A stretch of DNA of 64,000 bases from Chloroflexota bacterium (GTDB lineage: Bacteria; Chloroflexota; Anaerolineae; Anaerolineales; Villigracilaceae). The stretch covers positions 1-64,000 of the forward strand of contig JACRBI010000046.1 of NCBI GenBank assembly GCA_016234495.1, read 5' to 3'. Below the pieces are notes generated by a model. It ran no database searches. It was not told where the DNA came from and worked only from the letters and a program-made list of their open reading frames with translations. Each line of letters starts with the position of its first letter. The stretch's first letter is position 1. A program made the position numbers and the translations under genes. Positions 60,627-64,000 of this stretch are shown here, piece by piece.

Positions 60627-61147
60627 TTCCTGATCAATCCACCCGCCAGGGCGGTGACCAGCCCTGCAATCAGCAGGATAAATTTTATTACCGCACAGAG
60701 GGCAGCCGTTTGCGGATAAGGCGGCAAAGCGCCGCCCGTCAGCACCTGCCAGAGGGCAAAATTTTCCACTGCATCAAAGGCCGCGGCGGCAAAGACTCCC
60801 CAGCCCATCCATGCTGCGGCAGAATAATAGATGGACGTTTTTCCATTCATTGCCAGCAGCAACCCAAGCGACAATGCCAGCGCATAAACCGGCATGAAGA
60901 GATAGTCAATTCCGAGACCAAAGGCAGCTGCAATTCGCGCATCTGCATCCCAGGAATCCAGAATGGATTGGGATGTTTCAAGGGTACGTGCCAGCTCAAA
61001 TGAGACGATTCCGCTTGGCGCAGGGGATGTCCGCAAAGGTTGGTCCAGGCCGCGAAAAATACCGAAGATCAAAATGGTGAGCGCAAGGAAGGTGAGAAAC
61101 AACGGCTTGCGCAAGTTTTGAGGGATGAATTCAAGAGGGTGGCGCAT
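60623..61147 (-). CDS. Hypothetical membrane protein (174 aa)
   Basis: Four hydrophobic segments (about 14-34, 78-98, 106-128 and 146-170) and no known motif. FDAVENFALWQVLTGG in the third loop is reminiscent of small integral membrane proteins of unknown role. I start at ATG 61147, with AAGGA upstream. It begins one base after the stop of the GNAT-like gene, so the two are co-transcribed. Confidence 0.75.
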   Translation of the reverse strand: MRHPLEFIPQNLRKPLFLTFLALTILIFGIFRGLDQPLRTSPAPSGIVSFELARTLETSQSILDSWDADARIAAAFGLGIDYLFMPVYALALSLGLLLAMNGKTSIYYSAAAWMGWGVFAAAAFDAVENFALWQVLTGGALPPYPQTAALCAVIKFILLIAGLVTALAGGLIRK

Positions 61148-61148
61148 A

Positions 61149-62279
61149 TCAAATTTCCTTTCGGTAAACCCGGTTGTTTTTATATTCCACGCCATTCAAA
61201 TTCTTCAAGTCCGCGCGCATCTGCTCGGTGGTTTCAGCAACCTGGGTCATTTCAACATGAGCAAATTGCTGAAAATCCAGCAGGGTCTTCCCCATTGCAT
61301 AATACAGAAGTGCATTGCCGCCATGCCCCTGATGCTGAGGAAGGATGCCCATGCCGTTCACTGAAACGGTTTTTGTACGGCGCATTTCCAGAAGGAGGTC
61401 AGGCAAACCAAACGGGAAGAGGCGCCCCTTCGCGCGTTGAAGCGCGGCAGAGATGTCATGGAAGGCAAATAGGAAGCCGACCACTTCCTCATCGTGAGTG
61501 ATAATCTTTATTAAACGATGATCGGCAATGGTCATGATATTTTCCACAACAAAATCAATTTCACGCTGAGTGAGCGGATAATATTCCCAATTATTTACAA
61601 AAGCATTGTTGTAAGCCGCGCCGATACGGTCAGCCCATGAAAGCATTTCCTTCTTGTTTTTGAATCTCTTCACCTCCAGATGGCCGCGCTGCATGACCCG
61701 CTCGGCAATTTTCTCCACGCGTTCTGGAATTTTGAATTGATCAGCAGGCAGATAACAGGAGACAAAATCCACTTCTTTTTCAAAACCCTGCGCTTCGACC
61801 AGCCCCTGATAGTAGGCATGGTTGTAATTGAGCATGGTCATTGTCTGACGGTGTTCATGGCCGAAAACCAAAATACCGTATCCGTCCAGCGGTCCCATGC
61901 CTTTCGGACCGACCACTGCATTTAATCCACGGGCTTTTGCCCAGTCAAACGCGGTGTTGAACAAGGCGGTCGCAGCCTCCGAATCATTTTCACATTCGAA
62001 AAGATAAAAGTTGGCTTTGCTCGTTTTATGATAAGCGTTGAACGGCTTGTTTTCTATTACAGCAATCCGCCCGATGTCACGCCCGTCGCGCACAGCCAGG
62101 AAAAAATCCACAGTTGAATGCTCATGGAAGGGGTGTTTCTGTCTATTCAATTGGTTGTACGCATCTATATTTAACGGGGGCACCCACTGGGGGCAATTTG
62201 CATAAATGCGATGAGGGAGTTCCACAAATCGCTTCACCTGCTTCTTGTTGTCTGTATCCACTTTTTCGATGTTGAGCAT
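61149..62279 (-). CDS. GNAT-fold acyltransferase-like protein (376 aa)
   Basis: The C-terminal half has an acetyltransferase-like core (EEVVGFLFAFHDIS, TVSVNGMGILPQHQGHGGNALL, with a GHGG CoA loop). The N-terminal half contains NAVVGPKGMGPLDGYGILVFG, typical of a conserved bacterial family annotated only as GNAT-like. I start at ATG 62279, with GGAGG upstream; the frame continues 66 codons further without family similarity. Substrate unknown. It shares a transcript with the membrane protein. Confidence 0.8.
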   Translation of the reverse strand: MLNIEKVDTDNKKQVKRFVELPHRIYANCPQWVPPLNIDAYNQLNRQKHPFHEHSTVDFFLAVRDGRDIGRIAVIENKPFNAYHKTSKANFYLFECENDSEAATALFNTAFDWAKARGLNAVVGPKGMGPLDGYGILVFGHEHRQTMTMLNYNHAYYQGLVEAQGFEKEVDFVSCYLPADQFKIPERVEKIAERVMQRGHLEVKRFKNKKEMLSWADRIGAAYNNAFVNNWEYYPLTQREIDFVVENIMTIADHRLIKIITHDEEVVGFLFAFHDISAALQRAKGRLFPFGLPDLLLEMRRTKTVSVNGMGILPQHQGHGGNALLYYAMGKTLLDFQQFAHVEMTQVAETTEQMRADLKNLNGVEYKNNRVYRKEI

Positions 62280-62458
62280 GCAAACCTCCGGCTGTTTTCT
62301 CCAGTATATACCCGAATGACGCGGGAAAGTGACGGGGGCGGAGCAAAAAACTGACAGGGATGAATCCTGCCTGCGTTGGATGAGCAGGTCAAAGGTCCGG
62401 AAAGATGCGCTGGTTTTCATCATGCAAAAAATGAAAGGCGCAAAATAATCGCCCGTGC

Positions 62459-62464
62459 TATACT
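62459..62464 (+). promoter_or_regulatory. Extended -10 promoter of the aminopeptidase
   Basis: TGCTATACT is an extended -10 about 28 bp before the ATG at 62492. Confidence 0.5.
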
Positions 62465-62491
62465 TGGCAAATCCCATTGCACAGAGGTTTT

Positions 62492-63754
62492 ATGACTTCC
62501 AAAACACATCAGGAAATGTTACAAAATTATGCCGAGGCGATTGTAAAAGTTGGGTTGAATATTCGCGCGGGACAGCGATTGATCATCAATCTGGGAGCGA
62601 CGCGCGGCGTGCCGCATCAATTCGCGCCATTGGTGCGGGAAGTCGCCAAGGCGGCTTATGCAGTTGGCGCAAGATATGTGGATGTGCTCTGGGGTGATGA
62701 AGAAATGCTGCGGCTGCGCGCCCAATATGCGCCGCGCGATTCGTTTGATGAATATTCCACCTGGCAAATAGACGCGATCATGAGGATGATCGAGAACGGC
62801 GATGCATTGCTGTCGATTGCAGGCTCGAATCCGGATTTGCTTGGCGGGCTTGACCCCGAAGTAGTTGGGATGATGCAAAAAACTCATTTGCAACAATTCA
62901 GCAAGATCAGTGAAAAGGTCACCACAAATGCAATCAACTGGTGCGTTGTGGCAGCGGCTGGCGAAGAATGGTCGAAGAAAGTTTTCCCTGAACTTGCTCC
63001 CGATAAAGCGCAGGAAAAATTATGGGATGCAATTTTTGAAACCACGCGCATCAATCTGCCTGACCCGATCGCGGCATGGCAGGATCACATCGTCACGTTG
63101 CGCAAACGCGCAAAATTTTTACAAGCCAAACAATACACAGCCCTGCATTACTCCGCGCCCGGCACCGACTTTACGCTCGGCCTGCCGAACGGACATTTGT
63201 GGATCAGCGCGCAGTCGATGGCGCAAAACGGCGTGGCATTCACGGCCAATATGCCCACCGAAGAAGTTTTTACGCTGCCTGATAGAAATCGCGCCGATGG
63301 TATCGTCACATCAACTTTTCCTTTGAGCTATGCAGGCACATTGATCGAAGATTTTCAAGTGACATTTGAAAACGGGCGCGTTGTTAAAGTCAGCGCAAAG
63401 AAGGGTGAAGCCGCTCTTCAAAAACTCGTGGATACAGATGAAGGCTCGCACCGTCTCGGTGAAGTCGCGCTCGTGCCTGCAAGCTCCCCCATTGCCCAGC
63501 GCGGACATCTTTTCTACAACACACTTTATGACGAGAACGCATCCTGTCACATTGCAATTGGACGGGCATACCGTTTCACGCTGACGGGCGGAGAGGAGTT
63601 GAATGACGAGGAGTTTATCTCCGCTGGCGGCAATGTCAGCCTCAACCATGTTGACTTCATGATCGGCTCACCCAAGATGGATATTGACGGCATCAAGCAG
63701 GATGGCAGCCGCGAGCCTGTCATGCGCCAGGGTGAGTGGGCGATCGAAGTATAA
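62492..63754 (+). CDS. M29 family aminopeptidase (420 aa)
   Basis: Metallo-aminopeptidase of the thermophilic aminopeptidase T group. The N-terminal domain has LIINLGATRGVPHQFAPLVREV and VDVLWGDEEML. The C-terminal metal centre has EDFQVTFENGRVV, LGEVALVP, FYNTLYDENASCHIAIGRAY and NHVDFMIG, which supply the Glu, Glu, Tyr, Asp and His ligands known for the family. AGAGG lies before ATG 62492, preferred over a TTG five codons upstream. Acts in the cytoplasm on small peptides. Confidence 0.94.
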   Translation: MTSKTHQEMLQNYAEAIVKVGLNIRAGQRLIINLGATRGVPHQFAPLVREVAKAAYAVGARYVDVLWGDEEMLRLRAQYAPRDSFDEYSTWQIDAIMRMIENGDALLSIAGSNPDLLGGLDPEVVGMMQKTHLQQFSKISEKVTTNAINWCVVAAAGEEWSKKVFPELAPDKAQEKLWDAIFETTRINLPDPIAAWQDHIVTLRKRAKFLQAKQYTALHYSAPGTDFTLGLPNGHLWISAQSMAQNGVAFTANMPTEEVFTLPDRNRADGIVTSTFPLSYAGTLIEDFQVTFENGRVVKVSAKKGEAALQKLVDTDEGSHRLGEVALVPASSPIAQRGHLFYNTLYDENASCHIAIGRAYRFTLTGGEELNDEEFISAGGNVSLNHVDFMIGSPKMDIDGIKQDGSREPVMRQGEWAIEV

Positions 63755-63770
63755 AAAATAGGAGGCTCGT

Positions 63771-64000
63771 ATGGCAGGCAAGAAAAAGTTACACTCTGAT
63801 GAAATCTTGATCAGCGAATACAACTACATCGCCAACACCGCCTTCCAGGCAAACGAAGACCGCTCACGGGTGACGTCCTTTTATTTTATTTCTACAGGTT
63901 CGCTTATTGCCGCAATTCTGGGTACGCAATTTGCAGAGACACAGATCAAGAACGTCTCGCCCGCGTTTTTTTTCCTGTTTCTTGTTCTCACAATCCTTGG
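63771..64000 (+). CDS. N-terminal part of a membrane protein, cut by the window edge
   Basis: ATG at 63771 follows AGGAGG. The 76 visible residues begin MAGKKKLHSDEIL, continue with SEYNYIANTAFQANEDRSRV and then run into two hydrophobic segments (about 44-54 and 66-76). The layout resembles small two-helix membrane proteins of unknown function. It starts 16 bp after the aminopeptidase stop, so they are probably one operon. The frame is open to the end of the window. Confidence 0.75.
   Translation, partial: MAGKKKLHSDEILISEYNYIANTAFQANEDRSRVTSFYFISTGSLIAAILGTQFAETQIKNVSPAFFFLFLVLTIL

Overview
The window looks like part of a chromosome from an uncultured member of the Chloroflexota, most likely class Anaerolineae. 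This rests on gene content: Thr/Pro-rich lipoproteins, an ATP synthase b subunit fused to a piece of delta, a complex I operon with two nuoM genes, a COG4586-type ABC exporter, a tungsten-type aldehyde oxidoreductase and many PAS/GAF kinases. The taxonomy is inference; there is no rRNA gene here.

Region 1 (1-3142) is the tail of an integron cassette array. Four directly oriented sites of about 130 bp have integron attC architecture: three are complete and the last is cut off. They follow, in order, an unknown protein, a HigB/HigA toxin-antitoxin pair, a lipoprotein and a GNAT acetyltransferase. All cassette genes read rightward, so an integrase gene, if present, should lie left of the window. 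The cassettes are visibly more AT-rich than the rest.

Region 2 (3263-15042): two tandem paralogous lipoproteins; a three-gene ABC-2 exporter operon (minus strand) preceded by a promoter, a 17-codon Cys-rich leader peptide and a terminator-like hairpin; the conserved rpsO-pnp pair; GNAT, DUF1697 and MFS genes; a second GNAT; and murE.

Region 3 (15122-27129, minus strand) is an energy block: Fo-type ATP synthase genes (atpI, B, E and a b-delta fusion, with no F1 genes) and the membrane arm of complex I (nuoA, H, J, K, L, M, M, N, with no peripheral-arm genes).

Region 4 (27267-34399): an operon with a choline-kinase-like protein, a nucleotidyltransferase, a 44-aa small protein and a lipoprotein; an amino acid permease and a metallophosphoesterase; a 36-aa small ORF with its own terminator; and tryptophanase with an elaborate leader.

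Region 5 (34537-47721, plus strand) is a signalling block: a receiver-kinase hybrid, two solute-binding proteins each followed by a membrane sensor (one histidine kinase, one HD-GYP phosphodiesterase), recJ carrying an in-frame repeat insertion, a PAS-GGDEF diguanylate cyclase, a toroid-type protein and two flavin-reductase-like proteins.

Region 6 (47759-64000): aldehyde:ferredoxin oxidoreductase with a MoaD-like protein, divergent from smpB; a conserved unknown protein; initiator tRNA-Met; an OmpR-type regulator with a degenerate receiver; an orphan DNA methyltransferase; a Tat-exported L,D-transpeptidase; a SWIM zinc-finger protein behind a promoter-leader-terminator unit; a GH13 protein with a histone-H1-like tail; a 7TM-type kinase; and an M29 aminopeptidase. 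Several genes appear to be leaderless, with a -10 box 6-8 nt before the start codon.

Positions of short sites were counted by hand and may be off by one or two bases.
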